Shown piece by piece: positions 32,844 to 41,555 of a stretch of 64,000 nucleotides of DNA. Each line of letters begins with the position of its first letter. Within the stretch, counting starts at the first letter, position 1. The DNA comes from Alistipes timonensis JC136. Its GTDB lineage: Bacteria > Bacteroidota > Bacteroidia > Bacteroidales > Rikenellaceae. Location: positions 248,001-312,000 of the forward strand of contig NZ_FNRI01000001.1 in the NCBI RefSeq assembly GCF_900107675.1, read 5' to 3'. The notes beneath the pieces are model-generated. The model was not told where the DNA came from. It did no database searches and saw only the letters and a list, made by a program, of their open reading frames with translations. The position numbers and the translations under genes are program-made.

Positions 32844-34289
32844 ATGCGGGTAGATGTGGTTTTACGATATGTAGGAGTCGTGATGCTCTTCATTGCGATG
32901 TTCATGCTGCTCTCGGCGGGAATTTCCTACCTCAGCGGTATGGATTCGGCATTCTATCCCCTGTTGCTCTCCTCGCTGCTCACGGCCCTGCTGGGGGCTT
33001 TCCCGCTGATCTTCGTCGAAAAACGCGAGCAGATCACCAACAAGGAGGGATTCTGCATCGTCGTGGGGGCGTGGCTCGTGGCCTGCGTAGTGTCGATGTT
33101 CCCCTATCTGATCTGGGGCGGGGAGTTCTCGCTGGTCAACGCCTGGTTCGAAAGCGTCTCGGGGCTCACGACCACCGGATCGACGATCCTGAACGACGTC
33201 GAGGCCCTGCCGCGCGGATTGCAGTTCTGGCGCATGTCGTCGACCTGGATCGGCGGTATGGGTGTGGTGATGTTCGCGCTGGTGGTCCTGCCGTCGATGG
33301 GCCGCAGCAAGATGATGCTCTCCAACGTGGAGCTCTCGACGATGGCCAAGGACAACTACCGCTACCGTTCGCAGATCATCGTGCAGATATTGTTGGTGGT
33401 CTACGTGGGGCTGACGATCCTTTCGACCGTGATGCTCAAAATGGCGGGTATGAACTGGTTCGATTCGCTGTGCCACGCCATGTCGGCCTGCGCCACGAGC
33501 GGATTCTCGACCAAGAATGCCAGCGTGGCCTATTTCAACAGCCCGATGATCGATACGATCCTGATCTTCACGATGGCCACGGCCGGTATTCATTTCGGGC
33601 TGATTTACGCCACGGTGACCGGCAAGCGCAACAACATTTTCCGTTCGGAGGTGACGCGCTGGTATCTGGGAATGTTGCTGGCCGGGGGTGTGCTGATCGC
33701 CGTAAGCCTCTATGCCGCGGACCTCTACCCCACGCTGACGGCCTCGTTCCGCTATGCGATGTTTCAGTTCGTATCGGTGGTGACCACCACGGGATTCGCC
33801 ACGGCCGATTCCAATACGTGGACCTCGTTCGCGGTCATTCTGCTGATTTTCGGATCGATCGTCTGCGCCTGTGCGGGCTCTACGGCGGGCGGTATCAAAA
33901 TCAACCGGCTGGTGCTGGCCGGAAAGATGATGCGTACGCGTCTGCGCCAGCAGCAGCACCCCAACGCCATCATCCGCATCAAACTCGACGGCGTGATCCA
34001 GGAGAACGAGGCGTTGCATGCGGTGATGATCTTCATCGTCACCTACCTGATGTTCATTCTTGCCGGCACGGTCTTCGGTACGGTGCTGGGCGTTGACCTG
34101 ACGACCAGCTTCACGGGCTCCGTGGCCTCGATGGGCAATGTCGGGCCCGGATTCGGGGAGGTCGGCTCGATGGATAATTTCTCGGCGATGCCCACGGCAT
34201 TCAAGTTTTCCAACTCGCTGCTGATGCTGTTGGGGCGTCTGGAGATTTTCGGACTGATACAGATTTTTTTCATTAAATGGTGGAAATGA
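32844..34289 (+). CDS. trkH: TrkH family potassium uptake protein
   Basis: A 481-residue K+ channel-like transporter with about ten helices. The repeated filter blocks are visible: SVSGLTTTGSTIL (near 110), AMSACATSGFSTKNAS (near 215), SVVTTTGFATADSN (near 310) and ASMGNVGPGFGEVGSM (near 430). IRIKLDGVIQENEALH lies in the cytoplasmic part between. It needs TrkA or a similar NAD-binding ring for gating, which is not in the window. It follows the sensor-like gene by 4 bp and overlaps the start of the SPOR-domain gene (ATGA). Confidence 0.94.
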   Translation: MRVDVVLRYVGVVMLFIAMFMLLSAGISYLSGMDSAFYPLLLSSLLTALLGAFPLIFVEKREQITNKEGFCIVVGAWLVACVVSMFPYLIWGGEFSLVNAWFESVSGLTTTGSTILNDVEALPRGLQFWRMSSTWIGGMGVVMFALVVLPSMGRSKMMLSNVELSTMAKDNYRYRSQIIVQILLVVYVGLTILSTVMLKMAGMNWFDSLCHAMSACATSGFSTKNASVAYFNSPMIDTILIFTMATAGIHFGLIYATVTGKRNNIFRSEVTRWYLGMLLAGGVLIAVSLYAADLYPTLTASFRYAMFQFVSVVTTTGFATADSNTWTSFAVILLIFGSIVCACAGSTAGGIKINRLVLAGKMMRTRLRQQQHPNAIIRIKLDGVIQENEALHAVMIFIVTYLMFILAGTVFGTVLGVDLTTSFTGSVASMGNVGPGFGEVGSMDNFSAMPTAFKFSNSLLMLLGRLEIFGLIQIFFIKWWK

Positions 34290-35845
34290 CCCAAGCTATG
34301 TTTCGCAAGGTTTTCATATATGCGCTGGGGGCGGCTTTTCTGGCTGTCGGCACGCTGCACGCCCAGCAGCCGAAGGTCGAGGCCCGCATCGCCGGGCTGG
34401 AAGGCAATGCAGAGTACATGTCGTTGCTGAAGGAGGATGCCCGGTTGCAGATACGCGAGGATTCGATCGTGAACGCCGTGGAGCGCATGCGCCGGCGGTT
34501 GCGCGAGGACCCCTCGCGGCGTCAGGAGTTTTCGCAGGAGATATTGCAGCTGGAGAGCCGGATTTTCGAGATCCGCAATGCCAAGGGGCGTCTGATCGAC
34601 CGCATCAACACCATCGAGCAGGAGTGGGTTCTGGCCAACCTGGACGGTGCGGCACAGCGGCCGGTAGGGCCTGTTGGGAGCGATCCCGCAGCGGCGGTGC
34701 CCGATTCGCTGAAGGTTCGCAACCTGGTGGACAATCTCTATTTCCGCGAACACCTCTCGCCCGAGGACTATGCGGCCCTGCGCAATGCCCAGAAATTGGA
34801 GATGCGGGCCGTGGATTATATCAACCGCTATTTCGCCAACTACGGAACGCTCTCCGAGCTGGCCGAATCCTACGCCGCGGTGCAGGCCGAAGCCGAGGCG
34901 GTGGAGATTTACGAACGTTACCGGGCATTGGAGGGGATGAATCGCGTGCTGGCCGACTCGCTGGCCGCGACGTGGAATTATATCTTCGACAATAAGAATT
35001 ACGCCTACGGCTACCTGCTCGACAAGATGGGCAAGGAGGATATTCTCGCCCGTGAGGAGGAGGCGCTTTCGGAGGCCGCGCGGCAGTTGTCGGCACTGCA
35101 TGGCGAGACGGCTTCGGACGCCGTGGCGGACTACCTGCTGCGCAAGCGGGTAATCGTCGATTATGAGGCTTCGGTGGCCGGGGTGCTGGCGCTGGACGCC
35201 GCGCGCGACTCGCTGAGAGGCGTGGCGGCGCAGTTGGAGGCGATCGATTACCGCCTGCCGCGGGTCGATGTTGCCGAACGCTATTTCCTCGACTATGACA
35301 GCGTGGCGTTCTCGTCGACGCCGAAATATTCCTATCAGCATCCGATTCCCGAATGCAAGGTCTACGCCAACGGCACGATTTACCGCATCCTGCTGGGGAC
35401 CTACAACACCAAGCGCGCCGCGGCGACGTTCCGGGGGGCCTATCCGCTCTTCTATCTGGTGAACGACGCCGGCAAGTGGTGCTACTATACGGGCGGCTTC
35501 GCCACGCTGGACGAGGCCGAAGCGGCGCAGGCATTGCTGAAAAAGCGCGGCTTCGTGCGGCCCGAGATTGTGGTGTGGACCGACGGTGCGTACCGTAACC
35601 TGTCGCTCGAACCCGATTCGCAGAAGCTCCTCTATCGGGTTGAAATCACCGGGACCGACGCCCTGTCGGACGAAGTGAAGCAGCTGATCGCCGCCACGGC
35701 CGAGGGCTATGAGCTGTCGCGCGTGGGCCAGCAGCTCTTTATCATCGGGTCGTTCGACGACAAGGCCGTTGCCGACCGTTTGGCCGACGCCATACGGCAA
35801 ACGGACGCCGCATTGGAAATAAAAGTCGCGGAGATAGCGGAATAA
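34286..35845 (+). CDS. Exported SPOR-domain protein
   Basis: The 519-residue product is predicted to be exported (MTQAMFRKVFIYALGAAFLAVGTLHAQ). A start at 34298 (MFRKVFI) is also possible; 34286 overlaps the trkH stop as ATGA. The central part (about 30-320) is helical and rich in Glu/Arg/Leu, with coiled-coil character (RIFEIRNAKGRLIDRINTIEQEW, LAESYAAVQAEAEAVEIYERY). Two SPOR-like units near the C-terminus are KVYANGTIYRILLGTYNTKR...KWCYYTGGFATLDEAEAA and LYRVEITGTDALSDEVKQLI...GQQLFIIGSFDDKAVADRL. SPOR domains bind denuded glycan strands, so a role at the cell wall is likely. Confidence 0.85.
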   Translation: MTQAMFRKVFIYALGAAFLAVGTLHAQQPKVEARIAGLEGNAEYMSLLKEDARLQIREDSIVNAVERMRRRLREDPSRRQEFSQEILQLESRIFEIRNAKGRLIDRINTIEQEWVLANLDGAAQRPVGPVGSDPAAAVPDSLKVRNLVDNLYFREHLSPEDYAALRNAQKLEMRAVDYINRYFANYGTLSELAESYAAVQAEAEAVEIYERYRALEGMNRVLADSLAATWNYIFDNKNYAYGYLLDKMGKEDILAREEEALSEAARQLSALHGETASDAVADYLLRKRVIVDYEASVAGVLALDAARDSLRGVAAQLEAIDYRLPRVDVAERYFLDYDSVAFSSTPKYSYQHPIPECKVYANGTIYRILLGTYNTKRAAATFRGAYPLFYLVNDAGKWCYYTGGFATLDEAEAAQALLKKRGFVRPEIVVWTDGAYRNLSLEPDSQKLLYRVEITGTDALSDEVKQLIAATAEGYELSRVGQQLFIIGSFDDKAVADRLADAIRQTDAALEIKVAEIAE

Positions 35846-35887
35846 CCGAAAAATTTCCCTATCTTTATTGCAATATTATACAGCCTT

Positions 35888-36358
35888 ATGGAGATATTCT
35901 ATATCGTACTGCTCATTTTCTTCGGCCTGCTGTTCTTGGTGGCCGAACTCGTCCTGCTGCCCGGCGTGTCGATCGGCGCCCTGCTGGCGCTGGTCTGCTA
36001 CGGAAGTTCGGTCTACCTCGCTTTCCGCGATTTCGGGACCGGGGCGGGAATCCTGGTCATCGTCATTATTCTGGTGCTGTCGCTCGTCGCCACGGTCATT
36101 TCCCTGCGGGCGAAGACGTGGCAGCGGTTCTCGCTCAAACAGGAAATCCGTTCGTCGAGCACGCCCGTCATGCCCGCCGAGGAGTTGCAGGTCGGCGACC
36201 GCGGCGTGACCCTCTCGCGCCTCTCGCCCATGGGCAAGGTCGAGATCGGCGGACGCACCTACGAGGCCAAGTCGCTCGGGGCCTATGTCGACCCGCAGCG
36301 CGATATCGAGGTCGTGGGCTTCGAGAATTTCAGCGTTATCGTAAAAACTATCAAATAA
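35888..36358 (+). CDS. NfeD-like membrane protein
   Basis: A 156-residue protein with two or three N-terminal helices (about 3-25, 27-45, 52-72) and a C-terminal OB-fold domain (about 90-156; LQVGDRGVTLSRLSPMGKVEIGGRTYEAKSLG), the NfeD layout. NfeD proteins act with flotillins or stomatins at the membrane. The next gene, 10 bp downstream, is floA, as in many genomes. Confidence 0.92.
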   Translation: MEIFYIVLLIFFGLLFLVAELVLLPGVSIGALLALVCYGSSVYLAFRDFGTGAGILVIVIILVLSLVATVISLRAKTWQRFSLKQEIRSSSTPVMPAEELQVGDRGVTLSRLSPMGKVEIGGRTYEAKSLGAYVDPQRDIEVVGFENFSVIVKTIK

Positions 36359-36367
36359 CACTACACT

Positions 36368-37339
36368 ATGGATTTACAGGCAGGAATGATCGTATTGATC
36401 GTCTTTGTGAGCCTTTTTGCGATCTGGCTCCTCTTCTACTTCATCCCGGTGGGACTGTGGTTCTCGGCTTTGGTGTCGGGGGTACGCATCAGCCTGCTGC
36501 AACTCGTCCTGATGCGTTGGCGCAAGGTGCCGCCCTCGGTGATCGTCTCCTCGATGATCGAGAGCACGAAGGCAGGTCTTTCGCTCAATCCCAACGAACT
36601 GGAGGCCCACTATCTCGCCGGCGGTAACGTTACGAGCGTGGTGCATGCCCTCGTTTCGGCGCAGAAGGCCAATATCCTGCTGGACTTCAAAATGGCGACG
36701 GCCATCGACCTGGCGGGCCGCGACGTGTTCGAGGCCGTGCAGATGTCCGTGAATCCGAAAGTCATCAATACGCCTCCCGTAGCCGCCGTGGCCAAGGACG
36801 GTATTCAGTTGATCGCCAAGGCCCGCGTTACGGTGCGTGCCAACATCAAACAGCTGGTCGGCGGAGCCGGTGAGGAGACCGTGCTGGCGCGTGTCGGCGA
36901 GGGCATCGTTTCGTCGATCGGTTCGGCGGCGTCGCACAAGATCGTGCTCGAGAATCCCGATTCGATCTCGCGCGTAGTGCTCGAAAAGGGCCTCGATGCA
37001 GGAACGGCTTTCGAGATACTCTCGATCGACATCGCCGATATCGACGTGGGCAAGAACATCGGGGCGCAGCTGCAGATGGATCAGGCGCAGGCCGACAAGA
37101 ACATCGCTCAGGCGAAAGCCGAGGAGCGTCGTGCAATGGCCGTGGCTCTCGAGCAGGAGAACAAGGCCAAGGCGCAGGACGCCCGCGCCAAGGTGATCCT
37201 CGCCGAAGCCGAGGTGCCGCTGGCCATGGCCGAAGCCTTTCGCAACGGCAACCTGGGTATCATGGACTACTACAAGATGAAGAATATCATGGCCGATACG
37301 CAGATGCGCGAGACCATTGCGAAACCGGAGAAGAAATAA
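36368..37339 (+). CDS. floA: Flotillin-like protein FloA
   Basis: The 323-residue protein (UPF0365) has a membrane-hugging N-terminal hydrophobic segment (MIVLIVFVSLFAIWLLFYFI, about residues 7-26). An SPFH-like domain follows with NPKVINTPPVAAVAKDGIQLIAKARVTVRANIKQLVGG. The C-terminal coiled region is rich in Glu-Ala repeats (QAQADKNIAQAKAEERRAMAVALEQENKAKAQDARAKVILAEAE). FloA organises membrane microdomains. It forms a pair with the NfeD gene upstream, and a terminator follows. Confidence 0.94.
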   Translation: MDLQAGMIVLIVFVSLFAIWLLFYFIPVGLWFSALVSGVRISLLQLVLMRWRKVPPSVIVSSMIESTKAGLSLNPNELEAHYLAGGNVTSVVHALVSAQKANILLDFKMATAIDLAGRDVFEAVQMSVNPKVINTPPVAAVAKDGIQLIAKARVTVRANIKQLVGGAGEETVLARVGEGIVSSIGSAASHKIVLENPDSISRVVLEKGLDAGTAFEILSIDIADIDVGKNIGAQLQMDQAQADKNIAQAKAEERRAMAVALEQENKAKAQDARAKVILAEAEVPLAMAEAFRNGNLGIMDYYKMKNIMADTQMRETIAKPEKK

Positions 37340-37360
37340 CTCCGAGGGATTTGTTATCAG

Positions 37361-37387
37361 GGGTGCGCGTCGTGCGCGCCCTTTTTT
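37361..37387 (+). terminator. Terminator after floA
   Basis: GGGTGCGC pairs with GCGCGCCC (one G-T pair) around a 5-base loop, followed by six T. Confidence 0.8.
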
Positions 37388-37406
37388 GTGAAATATTCCG
37401 AACGCT

Positions 37407-38957
37407 ATGAAAAGATACTTTTTGATTCTCTGCTTCCTCCTTGCCGCGGCGACCGTCTCTGCGGCCCGGATCGACACCGTGGCGGTTTTCAGTGCGAAGA
37501 TGCAGCGCGACATTCCGGCGCTGGTCGTGGTGCCCGATGCCGGTATCGGGCAGCGTATGCCCGTCCTTTACCTGTTGCACGGTTACAGCGGCTCGCACAT
37601 GACCTGGCAGCGAGATGTCACGGACCTGCGCCCGCTGGCCGACGCTTACGGCATGATCATCGCCTGCCCCGACGGCGAGAACAGCTGGTATTGGGACAGC
37701 CCCCTCGATCCCGCGTCGCAGTTCGAAACCTTCGTGTCGCAGGAGTTCCCCGACTGGATCGATGCGCACTACCTGACGATCCCCTCGCGCGAGGGACGTG
37801 CCATCACGGGCCTCAGCATGGGTGGTCACGGCGCTTTGTGGACGGCTTTGCGCCATAAGGACCGCTTCGGGGCCGCAGGTTCGACCTCGGGAGGCGTGGA
37901 CATCCGCCCTTTCCCCGATTCGTGGGAGATGAAAAAACAGTTGGGTGAACTGAAAGAGAATCCCGAACGCTGGGATGCACATACGATCATCAATCAGGCG
38001 GACGGGCTTCGCGACGGCGAACTGGCCCTCGTGATCGACTGCGGCTATCAGGATTTCTTCTATCAGGTGAATGTGAACCTGCACGAGAAGCTGATGCGGC
38101 GCGGCGTGAGCCACGATTTCCTGACGCGTCCCGGGGAGCACAACTCGGCCTACTGGTCCAACTCGCTCCCCTATCAGGTGCTCTTTTTCCACCGCTATTT
38201 CCAGCGGCAGATTCCTCCGGAAGCGGTGGCTGTCGCAACGGGACGGCGGGTGGTCTTCATCGGTGATTCGATCACCGACGGCAACTGGGGCAAAGGCGAC
38301 GGCAAACGCTCGTCCGACCGGAATCTCTGGGACCGTAACCACCTCTACGGCAGCGGTTATATGTATTTGTGCGCCACCTATTATCAAGGTTATTTCCCGG
38401 AACGCGGTTATCTGTTCTTCAACCGCGGTGTGGGCGGCAATACGCTCGGTGAACTCGCGGACCGCTGGCAGGAGGATGTCGTGGATCTGCGTCCCGACGT
38501 GCTGTCGGTGCTGGTCGGCACGAACGACGTATGGCGTTATCTGCACGGGCTGATGACCGGCGGTGCGGCGAAACCGGAGTTCGATTTCGCAGGCTGGGAG
38601 AAAACCTACCGCCGCCTGCTCGACGAGGCCCGGCGGGCGAATCCCGACCTGAAAATCCTGCTCTGCACGCCGTTCGCCGCACCTTCCGGGGCGGTTGTCG
38701 AGGGGATTCAAGGCGAATATTATCCCCTGCGGCAACAACTGCTGGCACAGTGCTGTGCGGTGATCGAACGGATTGCCGCCGATTACGGCGCGGCCCTCGT
38801 GCCGTTCCACCGGCTGGTTGCCGGCCTCGAAACGGCGCTGCCGAACGGCGACGCGACCTACTGGGTGTGGGACGGCATCCACCCCACGCCCGCCTGCCAC
38901 CGCCGGATGGCCGACTGCTGGATCGAAGCCGCCGCCTGGAGCGGGGCGATGGAGTAA
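37407..38957 (+). CDS. Exported two-domain esterase: alpha/beta hydrolase plus SGNH/GDSL
   Basis: This 516-residue secreted protein (signal peptide MKRYFLILCFLLAAATVSAA) joins two esterase folds. Residues about 22-268 form an esterase-D/tributyrin-esterase-like alpha/beta hydrolase, with LYLLHGYSGSHMTW, the nucleophile elbow TGLSMGGHGA (Ser137), GYQDFF and GEHNSAYWSN. Residues about 278-516 form a GDSL/SGNH hydrolase with VVFIGDSITDGNWG (Ser288), GVGGNT, VGTNDVW and WDGIHPT. Both catalytic sets look intact. Such double esterases occur in gut Bacteroidetes that remove acetyl or other ester groups from plant or host glycans; no polysaccharide utilisation locus is adjacent. Substrate is unknown. 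Confidence 0.88.
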   Translation: MKRYFLILCFLLAAATVSAARIDTVAVFSAKMQRDIPALVVVPDAGIGQRMPVLYLLHGYSGSHMTWQRDVTDLRPLADAYGMIIACPDGENSWYWDSPLDPASQFETFVSQEFPDWIDAHYLTIPSREGRAITGLSMGGHGALWTALRHKDRFGAAGSTSGGVDIRPFPDSWEMKKQLGELKENPERWDAHTIINQADGLRDGELALVIDCGYQDFFYQVNVNLHEKLMRRGVSHDFLTRPGEHNSAYWSNSLPYQVLFFHRYFQRQIPPEAVAVATGRRVVFIGDSITDGNWGKGDGKRSSDRNLWDRNHLYGSGYMYLCATYYQGYFPERGYLFFNRGVGGNTLGELADRWQEDVVDLRPDVLSVLVGTNDVWRYLHGLMTGGAAKPEFDFAGWEKTYRRLLDEARRANPDLKILLCTPFAAPSGAVVEGIQGEYYPLRQQLLAQCCAVIERIAADYGAALVPFHRLVAGLETALPNGDATYWVWDGIHPTPACHRRMADCWIEAAAWSGAME

Positions 38958-38962
38958 ACGAA

Positions 38963-38990
38963 AACGAGAGCCTTTGCGGGCTCTCGTTTC
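38963..38990. terminator. Bidirectional terminator between esterase and CDGSH genes
   Basis: AACGAGAGCC (38963-38972) pairs with GGCTCTCGTT (38979-38988), with A-rich and T-rich sides. Confidence 0.85.
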
Positions 38991-38993
38991 CGT

Positions 38994-39761
38994 TTAATAA
39001 ACCTCCTCGGGAAGCGTTTCGCCGACAGGTTCCCCTTCGAGGTTGTCGCGCCATTTGATCGCGGCGTGCGTGCCGTCGCAGTAGGGCTTGTTCGCCGACT
39101 GCCCGCAGCGGCAGACGACCACGCGGTTGCGGATTTCGTAGGTTTTGCCCGTCTCGCGCCGCAGGGCGATGCCGCCGCGAATCCACAGCCCGCCGCTGCT
39201 GCCGATGGTGACATCCTCGATCAGTCCGAGACTGGGTTCGAAGCGGAATTCGAAGGGTTTTCCCGAACTTTTGTCCCACGCCGTGAGCCGGCCGCCGGGG
39301 CACATCGACGCCTCGCGGATCGCCATCCGGCGCGCTTCGGGGGCGGACGATTGCTCGGTGAGCGACCATGCATCGCCCTCCGGGTGGCAGAAGCGCGCGA
39401 AGACGCAGTATTTGGGGTTGTCGGTCATGTCGAGCGTGCCCCCTTCGATCACCTCGGCCTTGTCGAGCAGCGGCTCGGAATGCGCCGTGAGAGTCGGGTC
39501 CCACATGGCCTTTTCGTGGCTCCCGTCGCAGTAGGGCTTGCGCTGAGACGCCCCGCAGCGGCAGAGCGCCGTGGGTTCGGCCTCGGTCGAGAAGTGGCGG
39601 CCCTCCTGGAAATACCAGCTCTCGTTGTTCTCGTTGGGCATGATGAACTGCTCGGCCAGCGGCGGGCGTCCGTAGACCAGATAGGGCCCTTTTTCGGTCA
39701 CGGTGATACTGAAACGTTCTCCGGCGGGGGAACTTCCCGTCTCGATTTTCAATTTCGACAT
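38994..39761 (-). CDS. Double CDGSH iron-sulfur protein
   Basis: This 255-residue cytoplasmic protein has two CDGSH motifs: CRCGASQRKPYCDGSH (Cys67, 69, 78; His82) and CRCGQSANKPYCDGTH (Cys217, 219, 228; His232). Each holds a [2Fe-2S] cluster with three Cys and one His. Between them is a segment with KYCVFARFCHPEGDAW (about 117-132) and SMCPGGRLTAWD (about 148-160), resembling the small iron-sulfur domain of the mono-cluster ferredoxin-like Fer4_19 family. The protein is probably an electron carrier or cluster sensor. It is monocistronic, and its upstream region carries an inverted repeat (39806-39830). Confidence 0.9.
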   Translation of the reverse strand: MSKLKIETGSSPAGERFSITVTEKGPYLVYGRPPLAEQFIMPNENNESWYFQEGRHFSTEAEPTALCRCGASQRKPYCDGSHEKAMWDPTLTAHSEPLLDKAEVIEGGTLDMTDNPKYCVFARFCHPEGDAWSLTEQSSAPEARRMAIREASMCPGGRLTAWDKSSGKPFEFRFEPSLGLIEDVTIGSSGGLWIRGGIALRRETGKTYEIRNRVVVCRCGQSANKPYCDGTHAAIKWRDNLEGEPVGETLPEEVY

Positions 39762-39805
39762 ACTATATGCGTTTCTGATTCGTTAGTGAACCGGTGGCAA
39801 TAATT

Positions 39806-39830
39806 GTTCCCAAATGCAATTATTTGGAAC
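39806..39830. promoter_or_regulatory. Inverted repeat upstream of the CDGSH gene
   Basis: GTTCCCAAAT and ATTTGGAAC flank a short A/T loop, an almost perfect palindrome of 25 bp, 45 bp before the CDGSH start. It may be an operator for this gene or part of the divergent region. Confidence 0.35.
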
Positions 39831-39867
39831 GGGCTTGTAGGAATTATCCCGCTTTTTGGTATCTTTG

Positions 39868-39888
39868 GTGCCGTAACGGCACTTTTAG
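39868..39888 (+). promoter_or_regulatory. 21-bp element with perfect 15-bp palindrome, copy 2
   Basis: GTGCCGTAACGGCAC followed by TTTTAG, identical to the minus strand of 7577-7597. It directly follows a TATCTTTG box (39860-39867), so it overlaps the likely start region of that promoter. A second TATCTTTG lies 66 bp on. Confidence 0.5.
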
Positions 39889-39947
39889 AGGGCGGAAAGT
39901 TTTGCCGGACCGTGCGCGATTCGGTTTTGCAGCCGTCCGATTTTTAT

Positions 39948-39955
39948 TATCTTTG
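39948..39955 (+). promoter_or_regulatory. -7 box TATCTTTG for the FISUMP lipoprotein gene
   Basis: TATCTTTG, 30 bp before the ATG at 39986. Together with the box at 39860 it may give two transcripts. Confidence 0.55.
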
Positions 39956-39985
39956 CAACTGATTTTGAAACTGAAATAAGATAAA

Positions 39986-41455
39986 ATGAGCTATATGAAA
40001 AGATTCGCAGGGTTGGTTTGCGCTGTCGCGGCCATCGTATTTTTCGCTTCGTGCAGCAAGGACAAGGAGTCGGGCAGTCTCTCGTTCAACTCCCCGGCCG
40101 TATTCCTGTCGGCGGGCCAGACCGTAACGGTGGGCTTCAAGTCCGTCAACCTCCAGAATCTCTCGGTGACCAACAAACCTACGGGCTGGGCCGAACCGAC
40201 GATCGACGTTGCGGCGCAAACCCTGACGATCACGGCCCCCGCTACGTTCGACGACGACGAGGTAAGGACCGGTTCGCTGGTGCTGGCCGGGACTCCCAAG
40301 GGCGGTTCGTCGGTCTCGGCGACGCTCTTCGTGGGAGTGGTCGAGAGCAAGGACCTGAGCGGTAAGCCCGCTAACAGCTATATTGTCAGCAAGCCGGATC
40401 ATAACTACCTGATCAGCGCCATGCACCGGGGCGACATTATGGCGGTGCTTCCGGCATCGGTGGATGTGGTGTGGCAGAGCAAGTCGGGGCTGATCCAGTA
40501 TACGGAACTCCGGGAGGACGGCAAGGTGTCGTTCTATGTGGGGGCCGACAGCGACGACGAGAAGAAGATCAAAGAGGGCAACGCCGTGATCGGCGCCTAC
40601 GACGCCGGCGGCACGCTGATCTGGAGCTGGCACATCTGGGCCGTGAACTACGACCCTGAAAAAACGGAAAATCAGGTTGTTTTCAACGGCTATGCGATGA
40701 TGAACCGCAATCTTGGTGCGCTGGCCAATGACAATTCGACGGCCGAGAAGATTCTCGCCTCCTACGGACTTTACTACCAGTGGGGCCGCAAGGACCCGTT
40801 CATCGGCCCGAGTTCGTATAACGCCGCCAACGGCGCGTCGGCCAGCATGTACAACGGGGGCGGTAGCCGCGTCTACATGAAGACCGAGGTTTCGAGTGCC
40901 GAAGCCGGAACGATGGACTACGCCGTGCGGAATCCGCTGACGTTTATCGTAGGTGTCTCCGGTTCGGAGTACGACTGGCTGTGGAGCGCCCATTCCGACG
41001 ACCTCTGGGGCGATACGAAGACCGTCAACGACCCCTGCCCCTACGGCTGGCGCGTGGCTCCCGCGGCGGCTTTCAACGATTTGTCGATTGTCGGAGCTCC
41101 CGCGGCGGGCGATGCGGACAAGTTCGGCTGGACGCTGGGTGAGAACGGTAACGAGTCGCTGTTTATCGGTGCAGGACGCCGCATCTACCGGCATACGCAG
41201 GAGAACGACACGCAGGGCGGCGGAAGCATCCAGAATTTCTATCCGACGCCCATTGATAAGCAGGTCCGCAGTTCGGCCCTCTACAACCAGCCCTGGGTCG
41301 GGTATTATTGGACGACCGGGACGGTTGCCGGAACCCAATCCTCGGCCTTCTATTTCTGGTTCGACAAGGCTGACCCGGCAAACAGCGGGGTTCAGAACAA
41401 TACGCCGCAGCGTCGCGCCAACGGTATGCAGGTGCGCTGCGTAAAAGTGGAGTAA
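39986..41455 (+). CDS. Surface lipoprotein with FISUMP-like domain
   Basis: The 489-residue product has a lipoprotein signal (MKRFAGLVCAVAAIVFFASCSKD, Cys near 23). An immunoglobulin-like or BACON-type region follows (about 30-115; SVTNKPTGWAEPTIDVAAQTLTITAPATF). The C-terminal half resembles the Fibrobacter succinogenes major paralogous domain, seen in Bacteroidetes fimbrial tip and surface proteins: NGYAMMNRNLGAL, YYQWGRKDPF, NDPCPYGWRV, MQVRCVKVE. Location is the outer surface, and the function is probably adhesion. ATGs at 39986 and 39995 are both possible starts. Confidence 0.82.
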   Translation: MSYMKRFAGLVCAVAAIVFFASCSKDKESGSLSFNSPAVFLSAGQTVTVGFKSVNLQNLSVTNKPTGWAEPTIDVAAQTLTITAPATFDDDEVRTGSLVLAGTPKGGSSVSATLFVGVVESKDLSGKPANSYIVSKPDHNYLISAMHRGDIMAVLPASVDVVWQSKSGLIQYTELREDGKVSFYVGADSDDEKKIKEGNAVIGAYDAGGTLIWSWHIWAVNYDPEKTENQVVFNGYAMMNRNLGALANDNSTAEKILASYGLYYQWGRKDPFIGPSSYNAANGASASMYNGGGSRVYMKTEVSSAEAGTMDYAVRNPLTFIVGVSGSEYDWLWSAHSDDLWGDTKTVNDPCPYGWRVAPAAAFNDLSIVGAPAAGDADKFGWTLGENGNESLFIGAGRRIYRHTQENDTQGGGSIQNFYPTPIDKQVRSSALYNQPWVGYYWTTGTVAGTQSSAFYFWFDKADPANSGVQNNTPQRRANGMQVRCVKVE

Positions 41456-41482
41456 CGCAAACTTACGAAGAAACCCAACCGT

Positions 41483-41510
41483 CGGGCCGGCCATGTCGCC
41501 GGCCCGTTTT
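41483..41510 (+). terminator. Terminator after the FISUMP lipoprotein gene
   Basis: CGGGCCGGC (41483-41491) pairs with GCCGGCCCG (41498-41506), followed by TTTTGTTTGG. Confidence 0.88.
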
Positions 41511-41555
41511 GTTTGGTATAACTGTTGCGGGGCGGGATACTAAAAATCCCCGGCC

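Noticed and set aside
34043..35800. A 585-codon minus-strand frame opposite the SPOR-domain gene
   Set aside because: Low-complexity Arg/Gln/His composition and no family match; the plus-strand gene has a signal peptide and SPOR units.
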